From Salvelinus alpinus (Eukaryota; Chordata; Actinopteri; Salmoniformes; Salmonidae), in assembly GCF_045679555.1 (NCBI RefSeq), contig NC_092087.1, positions 21,691,925 to 21,755,924 of the forward strand: 64,000 bases of DNA, in the 5' to 3' direction. The notes beneath the pieces are model-generated. The model was not told the DNA's origin. It searched no databases and saw nothing but the letters and a program-made list of their open reading frames with translations. The position numbers were made by a program, and so were the translations under genes. Below, one piece after another: positions 1 through 12,822 of this stretch; the stretch's first letter is position 1, and each line of letters opens with the position of its first letter.

Positions 1-620
1 GCCAAGCTGAGTTCTCCCTCAGAATGTCAGAATAACATCCAAATGAAACAGAGGGGGAAAGATGAAAGATTGAATTGGCCAGTATTGAGTCCAAAAAGCT
101 CACCACCCCTGACATCAAACATTTACCACATTTACATAGCAGAATCATTACTGTAATGCTGACAATAGAATGGGAGAGATTCGATTTAATGTATTGTTAT
201 ATATTGTCATAACTAATATCATTATTAAAAACTACAAAAATATATGTTGCACATATATTTTTTATAAAATTATAGTATTTTAATAATGTTATATTCATTT
301 GGACATACATTCATTGTGACATTACATTCTGGCCAATATGTCATTTTGAGTAAAACGTCAGAATACGTTCGATTTGGCTGCTGGGGGCAAGGAGACCCCC
401 AGCTCTGCTACAACCATTGACAACTACATGCCGTTTTCAAGGGATTGTTAAATACATGCTATAACTATTTGTTTTAATTATCATCACCTACTGAGCATAG
501 TCAGAACTACACATTTCAGATTATTCCATGCGAAACAATTGCGCACATTTAGCTCTATCATCAGAGTTATACTGTAAGTGACTGCATGCTTTTCATGATT
601 AGTAAACATCAATGATCATG
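1..620. other. Intergenic, no gene seen
   Basis: AT-rich unique-looking DNA with stops in all frames. No repeat family, RNA gene or exon with splice signals could be recognised. Confidence 0.5.
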
Positions 621-1258
621 TATACTGAACAAAAATATAAACTCAACATGCAACACTTCCAATGATTTTGCTGAGTTACAGTTCATAGGAAGTCAGTCAA
701 TTTAAATAAATAAATTAGGCCTTAATCTACGGATTTCACATGACTGGGCATGGGCACAGCCATGGGTGGGCCTGGGAGGGCATAGGCCCACCCACTTAGG
801 GAGCCAGGCCCACCCACTGGGGAGCCAGGCCCAGCCCTTCATCCCCACAAAAGGGCTTTATTCCAGAGAGAAATACTCCTCAATTTCATCAGCTGTCCAT
901 GTGGCTGGTCTCAGACGATCCCGCTAGAAGCCGGATCGTCCTCCGAGGAGGTCCTCCGCTGACGTGGTTACCGTGGTCTGCGGTTTTGAGGCCATTTGGA
1001 CGTACTGCCCAATTCTCTAAAATGATGTTGCTTATGGTAATGGTAGAGAAATTAACATTAAATTATCTGGCAACAGCATGCCAATGCACTCTCCCTCAAA
1101 ACTTGATGAATCTGTGGCATGTTGTTGTATGACAAAACGGAACATTTTAGAGTGGACTTTTTTTGCCCACAGTACAAGGTGCATCTGTGTAATAATAATA
1201 ATCATGCTGTTTAATTAGCTTCTTGATATGCCACACCTGTCAGCTGGTAATGGCTGGT
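621..1258. mobile_element. Tc1-like DNA transposon relic, internally deleted
   Basis: The left end, TATACTGAACAAAAATATAA, is the terminus of an abundant salmonid Tc1-like family. The same terminus recurs at 23,800-23,825 (inverted) and at 63,469. The right part (about 1,130-1,240) contains the same subterminal block seen at 23,570-23,640: an 'acaaggtgc' motif, 'atcatgctgtttaat' and 'gatatgccacacctgtcag'. Between them about 960-1,130 looks like decayed antisense transposase and 760-840 is a CCCACCCA-rich stretch absent from the other copies. No open reading frame survives. The next LINE begins directly after it. Confidence 0.75.
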
Positions 1259-1265
1259 AATAGCT

Positions 1266-2885
1266 CACATCAACACCATTATCCCATTATCCCAGAAACC
1301 CTAGACCCACTCCAATTTGCATACCGTCCAAACAGATCCACAGATGATGCAATCTCTATTGCACTCCACACTGCCTTTTCCCACCTGGACAAAAGGAACA
1401 CCTACGTGAGAATGCTATTCATCGACTGCAGCTCAGAGTTCAACACCATAGTACCCTCAAAGCTCATCACTAAGCTAAGGATCCTGGGACTAAACACCTC
1501 CCTCTGCAACTGGATCCTGGACTTCCTCACGGGCCGCCCCCAGGTGGTGAGAGTAGGTAGCAACATATCTGCCACGCTGATCCTCAACACTGGAGCCCCT
1601 CAGGGGTGCTTGCTCAGTCCCTTCCTGTACTCCTTGTTCACCCACGACTGCGTGGCCAGGCACAACTCCAACACCATCATTAAGTTTGCACACGACACAA
1701 CAGTGGTAGACCTGATCACCGACAATGATGAGACAGCTTACAGGGAGGAGGTCAGAGACCTGGCCGGGTGGTGCCAGAATAACAACATATCCCTCAAGGT
1801 AACCAAGACTAAGGAGATGATTGTTGACTACAGGGAGATGAGACGAGCATGCACCCATTCTCATCAACGGGGCTGTAGTGGAGCAAGTTGAGAGCTTCAA
1901 GTTCCTTGGTGTCCACATCAACAACAAACGAGCATGGTCCAAACATACCAAGACAGTCATGAAGAGGGCACGACAAAGCCTATTCCCCCTCAGGAAACTA
2001 AAAAGATTTGGCATGGGTCCTGAGATCCTCAAAAGGTTCTACAGCTGCAACATCGAGAGCATCCTGACTGGTTGCATCACTGCCTGGTACGGAAATTGCT
2101 CGGCCTCCGACCGCAAGGCACTGCAGAGGGTAGTGCGTACGGCCCAGTACATCACTAGGGCTAAGCTGCCTGCCATCCAGGACCTCTACACCAGGCGGGG
2201 TCAGAGGAAGGCCCTAAAAATTGTCAAAGACCCCAGCCACGCCAGTCATGTTCTCTCTCTACTACCGCATGGCAAGCGGTACCGGAGTGCCAAGTCTAGG
2301 ACCAAAAGGCTTCTCAACAGCTTTTACCCCCAAGCCATAAGACTCCTGAACAGGTAATCAAATGGCTACTCTGACATTTGCATTGTGTTCCCGCCCCCCC
2401 CAACCCCTCTTTTACGCTGCTGCTACTCTCTCTTTATCATATATGTATAGTCACTTTAACTATAGATTCATGTACATACTACCTCAATTAGCCCGACTAA
2501 CCGGTGCCCCCGCACATAGGCTACCCTAACTATTTGCATTGTGTCCCGCCCACCACCCGCCAACCCCTCTTTAACGTTACTGCTACTCTCTGTTTATCAT
2601 ATATGCATAGTCACTTTAACCATATAGACATTTACATACTACCTCAATTAGCCCGACTAACCGGTGCCTGTATATAGCCTCGCTACTGTATATAGCCTCA
2701 CTTCTGTTATTTTTCACTGTCTTTTTAATGTTGTTATTTTTTTCTTTACTTATCTATAGTTCACATAATACCTTTTTTTACTTAAAAATTGCACTGTTGG
2801 TTAGGGTCTGTAAGTAAGCATTTCACTGTAAGGTCTACACCTGTTGTATTCGGTGCACGTGACAAATACACAATGATTTGATTTG
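1266..2885 (+). mobile_element. 5'-truncated LINE (CR1/L2/Rex1 group)
   Basis: Reverse transcriptase coding sequence is followed by a 3' UTR with two diverged copies of a ~130-bp block (about 2,380-2,510 and 2,530-2,660: Catatatgcatagtcactttaac, then 'acatactacctcaatta'). It ends in a terminal GATTTGATTTGAT tail near 2,875. Antisense copies of the same family lie at 18.8-19.7 kb and 60.45-61.44 kb and align along the 3' UTR and the C-terminal protein. The 5' end is missing, as usual for target-primed insertions. Confidence 0.9.
1274..2357 (+). pseudogene. LINE reverse transcriptase, frameshifted and catalytically dead
   Basis: Two overlapping reading frames (1,223-1,891 and 1,878-2,357) together give the finger-palm and thumb regions of a non-LTR reverse transcriptase: a [22 protein letters not shown] segment, the [17 protein letters not shown] palm motif, the [16 protein letters not shown] motif, then the catalytic box. 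That box reads FAHD at 1,685-1,696, where the family has F-A-D-D, so the first catalytic aspartate is lost. The frame changes near 1,880, just before [11 protein letters not shown]. The C-terminal part ends in the usual FYPQAIRLLN. The endonuclease domain is absent. Clearly a relic; the exact clade (L2, Rex1 or CR1) is less certain. Confidence 0.88.
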
Positions 2886-4510
2886 ATAGAGTTGGGTTAA
2901 GACGGCCACCCCAATGAAACCTCTTGAGTCTCTTCTAGAGATCTGCCAATTTCTCCCACACTGCTGTCAAATGTATAAGATGAAGACTAACTGAGGACAT
3001 CATGCTTTTTCACACATATCATTTGTTTGAGGACTACGATCCATTTATTATTATATAATTGAAACATGCATAATTTAGTGGTGTCTTGAACACAAGCCTA
3101 AGTAAATATTTCTGAAGGCAAATAGAGGAAATTGTATATGAGGAATCTCTCTTTTTTATTATGCGCAATCACTCGGTCTCTTGCCAACCTTCTTTCTCCT
3201 TCTCTCATCTCTCTAGTCCTCCCTCTCTCTCTCTCTGATGTTTTTCCGAGGAAATGAATGTGAATGTGTGTAAATGTGTGTAATTGACCTGCTTTAGACT
3301 GAAGTGGTGTGGTGCTTGCAAACCAGGCTGTGTGCATGTGTGCATTAACCAGACCCTGGGGCCTGACAGCTCTCCAGTGGAGGCAGGCAGCAGGACTACA
3401 GGGGTGGGGGAACAGGGACCAACGCCTGTCATGGTGCATTCTGACTCCCATGGCTAACACTAACAGCAGCCAAGTTCTGGTACACGTCTATGGGATTAAC
3501 ACTAAGGACTGCAGTCAAAGGTCGATGGGTTTTAAATGGTGATATCCAGTACATAGTAATATTATAAATCACGAAGAATGCAGCCTCGTTTTGAGTGAAT
3601 GTAAACCAGAAAGAGCATCTCTAGTGTTAATGGCTGGCCTTTCAACTCCTGCTGTGCTGAATTCATGGTTATTCTCCAATGAAACAAGGTTGCTGAAAAC
3701 ACTCTCATCTAAATGCTAGATCAGGCCTCTTTACCATTGGCTTGTTTTCCCTTGGAACTCTTGTCCTGTCCTGGCAGTTGTTCAGAGCTCACTTTTTAAA
3801 GGTCCATTGAGTTTCTGTTGGTTTGGGGGGATTGAGCCTCTGCTCTTGATCACACAATGTTGTATGTCCTGTCCTGCACCTCTTCAGTTCACCCCTCAGT
3901 GAATCTTAATGCAAAGTGTTCATTTATGGGTTTTAGGCATTACATCGTTACTCATTCCCGTTTCCTAATCAGCTTCATGCTTGTGTTGTTTTACCACAGG
4001 ACTACTTTCTTACATCTGTTTCTGATTCTTCTGGAAGCAGGGATATAAATGCATTCCTATCAACTGAATATAGACGGGAAGTGTAATTGCGATTCCGAGT
4101 TTTGCTACAGTACGAGTATTGAATTACTCCTGTAAAACAATGTGTTCTACTTGAAACTGAAAAGAGGAGACACAGGAGCCCTAGTCCTCATGTTAATCGC
4201 CTGCCCTATTCCAAATAACTCAACTTCTCTCCTCTGCCCTCAAAGGAGAAACAAGGGGTTATCAAGGGTCCTCACCTTTTCATAATTTTGATTGAGGCCT
4301 CTTTCCTGTAATTCATTGCTAGCTAGCGTCATTATTTCTGTCTGTAATCTATTTGTCTTATTCTTCATTGCTCTGTCCTCCTCAAGACCATATGATACTA
4401 GGGCTTTTAGTGGATGGCTCCTGTCATTCCACCTCATTGTAAGCTTTATTTAACTAAGTGGTTAAAGTTTGTTACTTGAATTTATCGTTACAGCATATTG
4501 TCTTCTGCTG
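2886..4510. other. Intergenic, no gene seen
   Basis: No feature beyond a short CT-rich run near 3,215-3,236. Open frames here (for example - strand 3,098-3,460) have low-complexity, non-protein-like composition and no splice context. Confidence 0.45.
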
Positions 4511-4512
4511 AC

Positions 4513-5615
4513 AATATAGTATGTGGACACCCCTTCAAATGAGTGGATTTGGCTATTTCAGCCACACCCGTTGCTGACAGGTGTATAAAATTGAGCACAC
4601 AGCCATGCAATCTCAGTGACTTTCAACATGGCATCGTCATAGGATGCCACCTTTCCAACAAGTCAGTTTGTCAAATTTCTGCCTTGCTAGAGCTGCCCCG
4701 GTCAACTGTAAGTGCTGTTATTATGAAGTGGAAACTTTGACGGGGCAACAACGACCCAGCCATGAAATGGTAAGCCACACAAGCTCACAGAACGGGACCG
4801 CTGAGTGCTGATTGCAACACTCACTACAGAGTTACAAACTGCCTCTGGAAGCAACGTCAGCACAACAGTTTGTCGGTAGCTTCATGAAATAGGTTTCCAT
4901 GGCCGAGCATTCACACACAAGCCTAAGATCAGCATGCACAATGCCAAGCATCGGTTGGAGTTGTGTAAAGCTCGCCACCATTGGACTCTGGATCAGTGGA
5001 GCAATGAATCACGCTTCACCATCTGGCAGTCCGACGGACGAATCTGGGTTTGTCGGATACCAGGAGAACGCTACCTGCCCGAATGCATAGTGCCAACTGT
5101 AAAGTCTGGTGGAGGAGGAATAATGGTCTGGGGCTGTTTTTCATGGTTCGTTCTAGGCCCCTTAGTTCCAGTGAAGGAAAATCTTAACGCTACAGCGTAC
5201 AATGACATTCTAGACAATTCTGTGCTTCCAACTTTGTGGCAACAGTTTGAGAAGGACCTTTCCTGTTTCAGCATGACAATGCCCCAATGCACAAAGCGAG
5301 GTCATACAAAAATGGTTTGCTGATATCGGTCTGTAAGAACTTGACTGGCCTGCATAGAGCCCTGACCTCAACCCCATCGAACACCTTTGGGATGAATTGG
5401 AACGCCGACTGTGAGCCTAATTGCCCAACATCAGTGCCCAACCTCACTAATTATCTTGTGGCTGAATGGAAGCAAGTCCCAGCAGCAATGTTCCAACATC
5501 TAGTGGAAAGCCTTCCCAGAAGAGTGGAGGCTGTTATAGCATTAAAGAGGGGACCTACTCCATATTAATGCCCATGATTTTGGAATTCGATTTTTTGAAA
5601 AGTAGTGTATTTGTT
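4513..5615 (+). mobile_element. Tc1-like transposon, near full length, decayed
   Basis: The left terminus 'agtatgtggacaccccttc' and the region after it ('ggctatttcagccacacccgttgctgacaggtgtataaaattgag' in pieces) match a common salmonid Tc1-like family, followed by the whole transposase region in order. The right terminus near 5,570-5,615 is strongly diverged, so terminal repeats can no longer be paired well. About 1.1 kb is a little below the normal length for the family. Confidence 0.85.
4543..5570 (+). pseudogene. Tc1-like transposase pseudogene
   Basis: Would encode a DD34E cut-and-paste transposase acting on the element's terminal repeats. 4,600-4,740 gives the N-terminal helix-turn-helix (HLSNKSVCQISALLELPRST). 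The first catalytic motif is WSNES at 4,997-5,011 where WSDES is expected, so the first Asp is Asn (codon 5,003-5,005). The [13 protein letters not shown] core follows. The QHDNAP-type second motif near 5,270-5,290 and the DLNPIEHLWDELE-type motif near 5,365-5,405 survive only in other frames. At least three frameshifts and a stop in the third motif's lead-in. Non-functional. Confidence 0.88.
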
Positions 5616-8600
5616 TTGTCAGCATAGGCCTAAACTTTGTCTCCACTAAATGCCTTGTAAAGTTATGAACTGATAAACATGACAGAGCTTCTCATTCTGC
5701 TCCAACCTCTTCACATGTGCAGCTTTCACACGCTATAAAATGGCCAATGATACACACTTAGAGAGGACTCCTGGATCGTGGCCCCTGCTGTCCCTATGCC
5801 AGGGAAAGGTCATGTGTCAACACTGCTGCATCTCTATATCATCTCTTTAATGAGAACTTCCAATACTCAATAAGTCATGGACAAACATGTCCTTTAGCCC
5901 TTCTCCCCGTTGTGGACTGGAGAGAGTTGTGGGAAGGATGGAAGTGGGGCCAGGGGTACCGGGGTGTTGCTCAGCTGTCAAGGAGAGGGAAACTGGCTTT
6001 GAAGAGAGTGAGACTGGACCCTGCTCTGCCTCATCTAAACTGATCCTGAAATGTTGTCACACAGAGAAGCAGAATAAACACAGCACTGAGTGCTAGAGCA
6101 GAAACGCTCCCTTTCCCCAACACTGCTTGACGTTATCCTCCTCTCCTCAATAACTGTATTGTTGATACTTGAGTATCTCTCTTTGGATATCTATTTGGCA
6201 CTTTCTTTGCTTGATGAATGTGATTTCATTGTGACAGCATACTGTCTCCGTAACACTTCTCATTAACATTCCAAGGTGTAAATTCTCTTTGTCTACACAT
6301 CAGTGACATCAATTACTTTTGTTAATTTGAATAGAACCACAAATTCCCCCAAATAAACACTCACAAATCAATCCATCTTTGAGGAAAATGTGTGAGTAAA
6401 CTCAGAGTTTTACCTGAAATGGCTCTGACGAGTGCAAAAAGGGTTTAGTAGTTATGACCAACATACTTCCAGTAGGGGCAGACCTACAGAAGATAACATT
6501 ACTCACCAATGTGCGGAAGAGATTTTGATAGATGTAGATTTGACTTTCTCTTGCCTTCTTAAAAGTTTGAGACCTTGAGAGGCCCAAATTGATGGTGAAA
6601 CTGAAAAAATCTTTAAATCTAACAGCGGAGTGCACACATTCTCGTGTCTCCAGAGGACATTGGGTATGTATTGCAGCACAGAATGGCACAAACCAATCAA
6701 ATGAGTGCATTGTGTTCTTCCAGTAGAGCTAGCACAATGTTTAATTGCAGCCAGGAATACGGGTAAGCAGGATTAAGAGCTAGATTCAGTCTGTACTCGC
6801 CATGCCGCCACACAAAGAGTTGAGATGACATCAACGTGATCATTTTAATTATCCTGTAATCCGCTCTTCCTTGAATGAACTTCTCATTAAGCCATGCTGT
6901 AATGTGCCTGTCATAAGAGAAAGCACTGTAGGTTTAGGATTGTTTTGGAATCAAGGATCTGATGAAATGCTAAATATGGCTGAACTTTTTGGGGAAAGAT
7001 GGGTGGTCGAAGCAGTAAGTGGTTTTCCACTCATAGTGCCTCATAATTCTGGCTGAGAGTTTTTGGTGTGATGTCACAGATGGCATGACCTCCACTATGC
7101 CTGCACCCGGGAACATTTCCTAATCAGATATATTGCAAGTCCTGTTTAACTACCTCCCATTCATTGTGCTGTAGTACTATTTTACTACAGTTGTGTGTGA
7201 GAGGCTAACGATGGAAGTATATCTTAGCGTGACGCAACTTTAATTAATGAGAATTTATAGGGCCTTGTAGTGACCACAGTTTCCAGTGGAAGCTTGACAC
7301 ACTTTGCTTCCACTAACATAAACATGCAGGGGTATAAGAATCTTGGCGTAAGACCATAGCCCCCATACCAATAGGCCTACACATACCACCATCCACTGTA
7401 TGAATCAACCTTCTACTGTTTCAAAACTTCCCTCTCCCATTCTCCAACCTGGCAGTTGCTCTGTTCCAACAGTAAAGTATGTTATGACCAGTCACAGCAT
7501 CTCTATACTTTAAACTGCATTGACCACAGTGCTGCCTGGAAACCGACATTGGTGCCAACTAGGGCACATTCACCCGATGGCTTACAACTTAGAATGTGGA
7601 TTTAGCTAATCGCTCCACTGCTGCAGTAGAGCCAGTTGAAAAGCACAGTTTAGTGGTATATAATTACTGCTTTGATTAAAGAGACAGTAGCGTGATGATC
7701 CTTAGCATTCCAAACATGATTAATGGCTGTTTGGATTTAGTTGACTGACTTAAAATGTCTGTTTAACCTCCAAGAGGTCTGATGTGAAAATGAACCGGGC
7801 ATATTTAATGAAAAACCAGGAGAAACAAGTTACATCCCCATGAACCCTCGGTCCTTCAGGAATTTGACCCTTTTTTGAGGGGTTTAGTTCAAGTGATATT
7901 GCAACAGCTGTACTTCTCTTTCTAGTTGGGAAAATGGTATAAACTTGAGAAGGGTGCTTTCCTTTGAAGTATGAAGGGCAGGGCCTGTCAGTCAATCTGT
8001 GAAGGACTAAGTAATTACAGAGAGGCCAAGTGAGAAAGGCCAGAGGGTGCGGGGTGGGGCCGAGCTGTGTGTCTTTGGACTTTTGAGAAATATTGTCAAA
8101 CCATGGTCCAAAGAATTGTTTACACATTCTACAATAACCAAAACAACCAAGCGATACTGCGCTCCAGGAAAACAAATCCTTCAGTGTGCAAAATATTCAA
8201 AAATTCTTTATTCAGATAAGGGCTAAGATATATGGAGGCCCCAGTGAGCCAGCTAGTGATGCATTTATACAAATAATGAGTTTCCATTTAGGCTGTTTTG
8301 AAAATCTTCATGCCCCTCGGGTGATTCATGAAGTTTTGTGCCGATTTGTATCACGTTGTCATTGTCAGTCATTCATAATGTGACAAATCTGGGTCAACGT
8401 CAACTTGAAAATGGGTCATGATGAGGGATACCTCTCTAAAAGGCAAATGATGTCATATATTTTGTTTATTAGTGCATGTTATGCTTTCATTATAGATTAT
8501 GTGCCTACAGTGGTTTGAATGAATTGATGATTGTATGAATGAATAACCCCTATTTGCATTGATCAATGTCACTCTAGCTATATGTTGTGTAAACCTGTCA

Positions 8601-9444
8601 ATACTGGAGTCACTCTAGAGGTAGAAATATGGCACTCAGGTCGATGGACAGCTAAAGGCCATTGTTAAGAGCAGTTCATAAATGAACAACACCCAGACAG
8701 GGGTTGGGAGGTCACATCTTCTCTGGTGGTTTGGTTTGATGCCATTGACTGACAGAGCCAGACTGATACTTCACTGCCTGCCTGCCCAGAGTGTTTGGGC
8801 TCAGGGACCTTGGATCCAGTGTGGCTGACAGGGAGAAATGCAATTACATCAATCAATACCTTCACATCCAAACACACCTTAGAGACATCTTAAAGACAAG
8901 ATGGTTTAGAGTCCACTTGTTGATAATTACGTCCATTATTATGCAGTCGTTGAAGTAATACATGTTTTGTATGTTCCTGTTTCTTTCAATGTAATCCTTA
9001 GTACTGTACTTCACTACAAAAGGAATGAATCTGAAAATTGAGTAGCCGAAATGAAATGTAAATCAGTCAGGCTTAATTGAGAGGTGGAGGTGTAAGTTCA
9101 TTTCCACCTGGCCCTGGTGTTATTTATGGTTACCTCGTTGGTGTGTGGGGGCTGATGATGTGTCATGTAGCTGAGTTAGGGCTGGGCCGTTCTGAGTGTG
9201 ACTGAGATGCTGGCCCACAGCTGTCCTCTGGCTTTAAGTGACTCTGACAAAGCACTGTCATGAGTGTGCCCAGTGTAGAACCAGGCCGTGGGAAAACATG
9301 TCACGGTGTGCGTGTGTGGCATGCTCCTAGAGCGACAAGACTTTGCAGCAGTGGCTAACCCCCTGTGCCATGATGGCTGCGTGTGTGCTCCCTTTGATTG
9401 ATCCTTTTCCATAGAGCAGCACAAGAAGGCATCCCACCCCTACC
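5616..9444. other. Intergenic, no gene seen
   Basis: About 3.8 kb without a recognised repeat, RNA gene or exon. Short open frames (5,887-6,096; 7,750-8,175 on -; 8,665-8,877 on -) have no recognisable domain and no convincing acceptor/donor pair. Unique sequence in such a repeat-dense window could include conserved non-coding elements, which need comparison with another species to see. Confidence 0.4.
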
Positions 9445-9702
9445 CTCTTAGAAAAAAAGGTGCTATCTAGAACCTAAAAAGGTTATTCAGCTGTCCTGAT
9501 TGGAGAACACTTTGAAGAACCCTTTTGCGTTCCAGGTAGAACCCTTTTTGGTTCCAGGTAGAAGCATTTTGGTTCCAGGTAGTACTATTTTGGGTTCCAT
9601 GTAGGGTTCTACCTGGAACCAAAAAGGGTTCTTCCTGGAAGCAAAAAGGTCTAACCTATGGGGATAGCCGAAGAACCCTTTTGGAACCCTTTTTTCTAAG
9701 AG
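9445..9702. mobile_element. Foldback (long inverted repeat) element
   Basis: Begins CTCTTAGAAAAAAAGG and ends as its inverse CTTTTTTCTAAGAG-like. The interior is tandem GGTTCCAGGTAGAACC-type units that are themselves near-palindromic, so the whole ~258 bp can fold into a long hairpin with its tip near 9,600. Non-coding; this is a familiar short repeat of salmonid genomes. Classified as a MITE or foldback; the mobilising superfamily is not evident. Confidence 0.8.
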
Positions 9703-10980
9703 CATAACATAGAGATGGAGGCTATGCCTCTTTTGTGGGCAGGCCACTCAGGCTTGTGAGGAAACAAATGATTTTGTTTTGTTTGCCTTCCACAGCCATC
9801 TTGGAACTGGTGTCTCTGGTTTGATGTACTGTAACTCTACCAGGTAAGAGAAGAAATGTGACAAGAGTGTGTGAGGAGATACTTATTTTATCAAGATGGG
9901 GAAACAAAACACCCTAGTATTAATATAGAACATTCCTGTCAGGGACTTCTTTAATTAATGGAGTCTTCTTCTCTCAACATCCATCAGATCATTAGATCAT
10001 CAACACATGATATCACATACAGACATATCCCCAGGGACAAGCGGAGGTGAAATCATGGCACCTCACAAAATGTACTTGTGAAAAGGTGACTGATACTTTT
10101 TAATCCAGGTTGCCATGCAGCTCAGATACCTCATATCATAAGAAAGCATTGCAAACACAGGAGGAATCCACATCAATTGTGTATTTTCTAAGAAGGTATT
10201 TTTTCCAATAGCCCCGCCAATGATTCACTGTGGTAGAAGAACATCTGTCATCTCAGACTGGGCGAGGCAGGTAGGACAGAAAGACCACATATGTTGTCAC
10301 TGGTGCCTTGCTGATCAATCTCTCATATTTTGGAGCCCCTTTTCACGTGACCTGGTCACATGAAAGGGAGCGGCCTTCACAGATGAAGAGGGACGTCACT
10401 CAGCTTCCCCAACAAGCCTGCCCAGCTGTAGCTGCCCTGAATACCTTCTAACCAGATAGCTAATGAGATATCATGTCAGAGTAGCTAGATTAGGAGCCGC
10501 TAAGGGGTACAGATATACAGTACCAGACCCTAGCTCTCTGTTCTGTTATTTTCTGCTGTGGAGCAGTGGCCAGGTCATTGATACAGGACAATGACGGGAT
10601 TATCTGTCACCCTCTAATGCTGCCAAATACCAGCACTGTGTTGTTGATTGACCTCCTATCTACTTTCATGCTCCATTGCTCTGGGGAACAGGTGGTCCTT
10701 TCTAATGAGTGCCCAGAGGTCCAAGTCCCCAGTCCTTTATATACTGTTGTTTGTCTCAGATACTGTAGATCTGTAGATACTCGCTTTCCACATTAGTTCT
10801 TATTTTTGTATCCTTTCTCTTGCAACCAACATTGTTACTCTTTAAAACTAAACTTGCACTTGGCTTAAAAATATATATATATGTATATCATTATCCATTC
10901 AAGTCTTTGTTAGCATTTTGAAATGTCTTCCACGCTGATGATTCTCCAAAACAAATGTTATATAATACATTCTTATGTAA
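9703..10980. other. Intergenic, no gene seen
   Basis: No recognised repeat or exon. A short AT run (atatatatat) lies near 10,870. Confidence 0.4.
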
Positions 10981-11203
10981 TGGGCTCCCGAGTGGCGCAG
11001 TGGTCTAAGGCACTGTATCTCAGTGCTAGAGGCGTCACTACAGACCCTGGTTTGAATCCAGGCTGTATCACAACTGTTGTGATTGGGAGTCCCATAGGTC
11101 AGCACACAATTGGCCCAGTGTCATTAGGGTTTGGCTCGGGTAGGCTGTCATTGTAAATAAGAATTTGTTCTAAACTGGCTTGCCTAGTTAAATAAAATAA
11201 CAT
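10981..11203 (+). mobile_element. tRNA-derived salmonid SINE
   Basis: The 5' head is tRNA-like with an internal pol III promoter: A box in 'gtggcgcagtggtctaagg' (10,991-11,009) and B box GGTTTGAATCC (11,049-11,059; the usual GGTTCGAATCC has one change). A tRNA-unrelated body follows, then the tail 'gtcattgtaaataagaat...tgcctagttaaataaa' (11,148-11,197). That tail is shared with the LINE at 39.6 kb. It is full length and only moderately diverged. It is not a functional tRNA gene: there is no intact acceptor stem. Confidence 0.93.
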
Positions 11204-12612
11204 GTAAATGATGTAACACCAGTTTCATGTCAACATTTCAAATGATTTAAAATTACCCCAACTGGTCTGAACTGTATTCCATTTACTCAGTGGACCTTGT
11301 CTTCAACACTATATACAGTACATTCAGATCAGAATCACCTTTTTTCGCCAAGTACATTTACACATACCCAGAATTTGTCTTGTTTCCTGGGAAACATATT
11401 GGTAAACGTATATGAGAATCTATGTCAGCATACACCAGGGTGCCTGAACACAAACACACAGACTAAAACATACACTTTTGGACATGTCCGCTCATGGTCA
11501 GGGGAGTGTTGGGTAGCTCCTAAGATGACAGGACCATGAATAACGGCAGTTTACAGCAGAAAAAATCACCTCTAACTCAAGCGGCTGTAAATGATCTCCC
11601 ATTAGGCCGTCTTTGAAGTGAGGAAAGCCACAGCGGAACTCTGCTGGGTTGTGATGAGGTGCTAAAAGTGTGATTTTATTTTATTTTTATTGGACAAGTC
11701 AAACATAATTCTGTATAGTGAAAATATAATTTCACATTAATAAGGAACCATTAACTTTTATTTAAAGTTCAATTGCGTGTAGAGGATTTACTTGAGAGCA
11801 TCTGTTGGCATGCTTTATCACAGACATCTGCAATGAACAGGTTTATTTACACAATATGAATCCTCTCTCTAACAGTATCCATTAACCTTTAGTGAGAGAT
11901 GCTAGCTATGATTACATGCTCATTGTAGCTTGTCAGTCCAGAGTTTCCAAAATAAGAATTGAATTCTCACATCAGGCCTTGCATTGACTCTCCAGGCATT
12001 TTGCTGCTGTGGCTTCTGGCATCAGGTGATAGAGACTTTGAATGTAGTGGCTTCTGTAGCGACTCGGCATCCCAAGCTCCCAAGGTCCTTAGGGACAACA
12101 CGTTTCCCATTTTGGTGGCAGGTAATAATTCAAAGCAGCTGCTCTCTAATTGGAGCTCAGTGGTCTAATAAGTTGGACACACAGAACAAGCATTCCAAAT
12201 CAATCATTCCCTCATTTGCTCCTGTAATTTTGTTCCTTCTAAAGATAAAAACAAAAACATCAGCAGGTTTATGGCTCTGCTCCATGAAGCACTATTCTCT
12301 GTTGCTGTACTGTAGATAGCCAACAGTGTTTTACAGTATCACCAGGTTGCTATGGATACTTCTGTTAGAGCTGGGCTAAGCTGGGCAGTGCTAATACTGG
12401 TGTCAGAAATGTTAGCATGCTCCTAGTCAAAGGCATGAAGGGGACAACCCCAAAGCCTTGCCTTGGATTTCACCCAGAACTAGATGCTTACTTAGTCTAG
12501 ACAAACAACTCTCACTGAGGTTCCCTCTCTCCCACATGGTATGGTCTCCATGGAGATAGACCTCTATGCCCTGCCTTCCTCTTACTCCCATAACGTTGTC
12601 TGTCATGCCTTA
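11204..12612. other. Intergenic, no gene seen
   Basis: No recognised repeat or exon; open frames at 11,297-11,539 and 11,959-12,319 lack protein-like features. Confidence 0.4.
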
Positions 12613-12822
12613 CACATGTAGAATCTTAATTTGATCACCCTGTTGCAGGAGAACTTAAAACTTTAAGGTTTAAAAAGGCTACGTAAGTTTGTAATTTCCA
12701 CTTGGAAATTTCTGACTTGATTTTCCCTTATGAAAAATGGATCAACCCCTACAACAATTTCCATTCATTATAATCCACATAATTCAAATGTCCTGTGCTC
12801 AAATTAAGATCCTGCATCTTTA
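12613..12822. mobile_element. Short MITE with inverted ends
   Basis: Left end 'tgtagaatcttaatttga' and right end 'tcaaattaagatcctgca' are inverted complements with two mismatches. About 210 bp, non-coding. Repeats with these ends are common in salmonids. The superfamily was not determined. Confidence 0.7.

Noticed and set aside
3098..3460. Minus-strand 120-codon frame
   Set aside because: Rich in H/T/R low-complexity segments from CT and TG runs; no splice context or domain.
10981..11060. Possible functional tRNA gene (A and B boxes present)
   Set aside because: No acceptor-stem pairing and a SINE body and tail follow; repeated elsewhere in the window.
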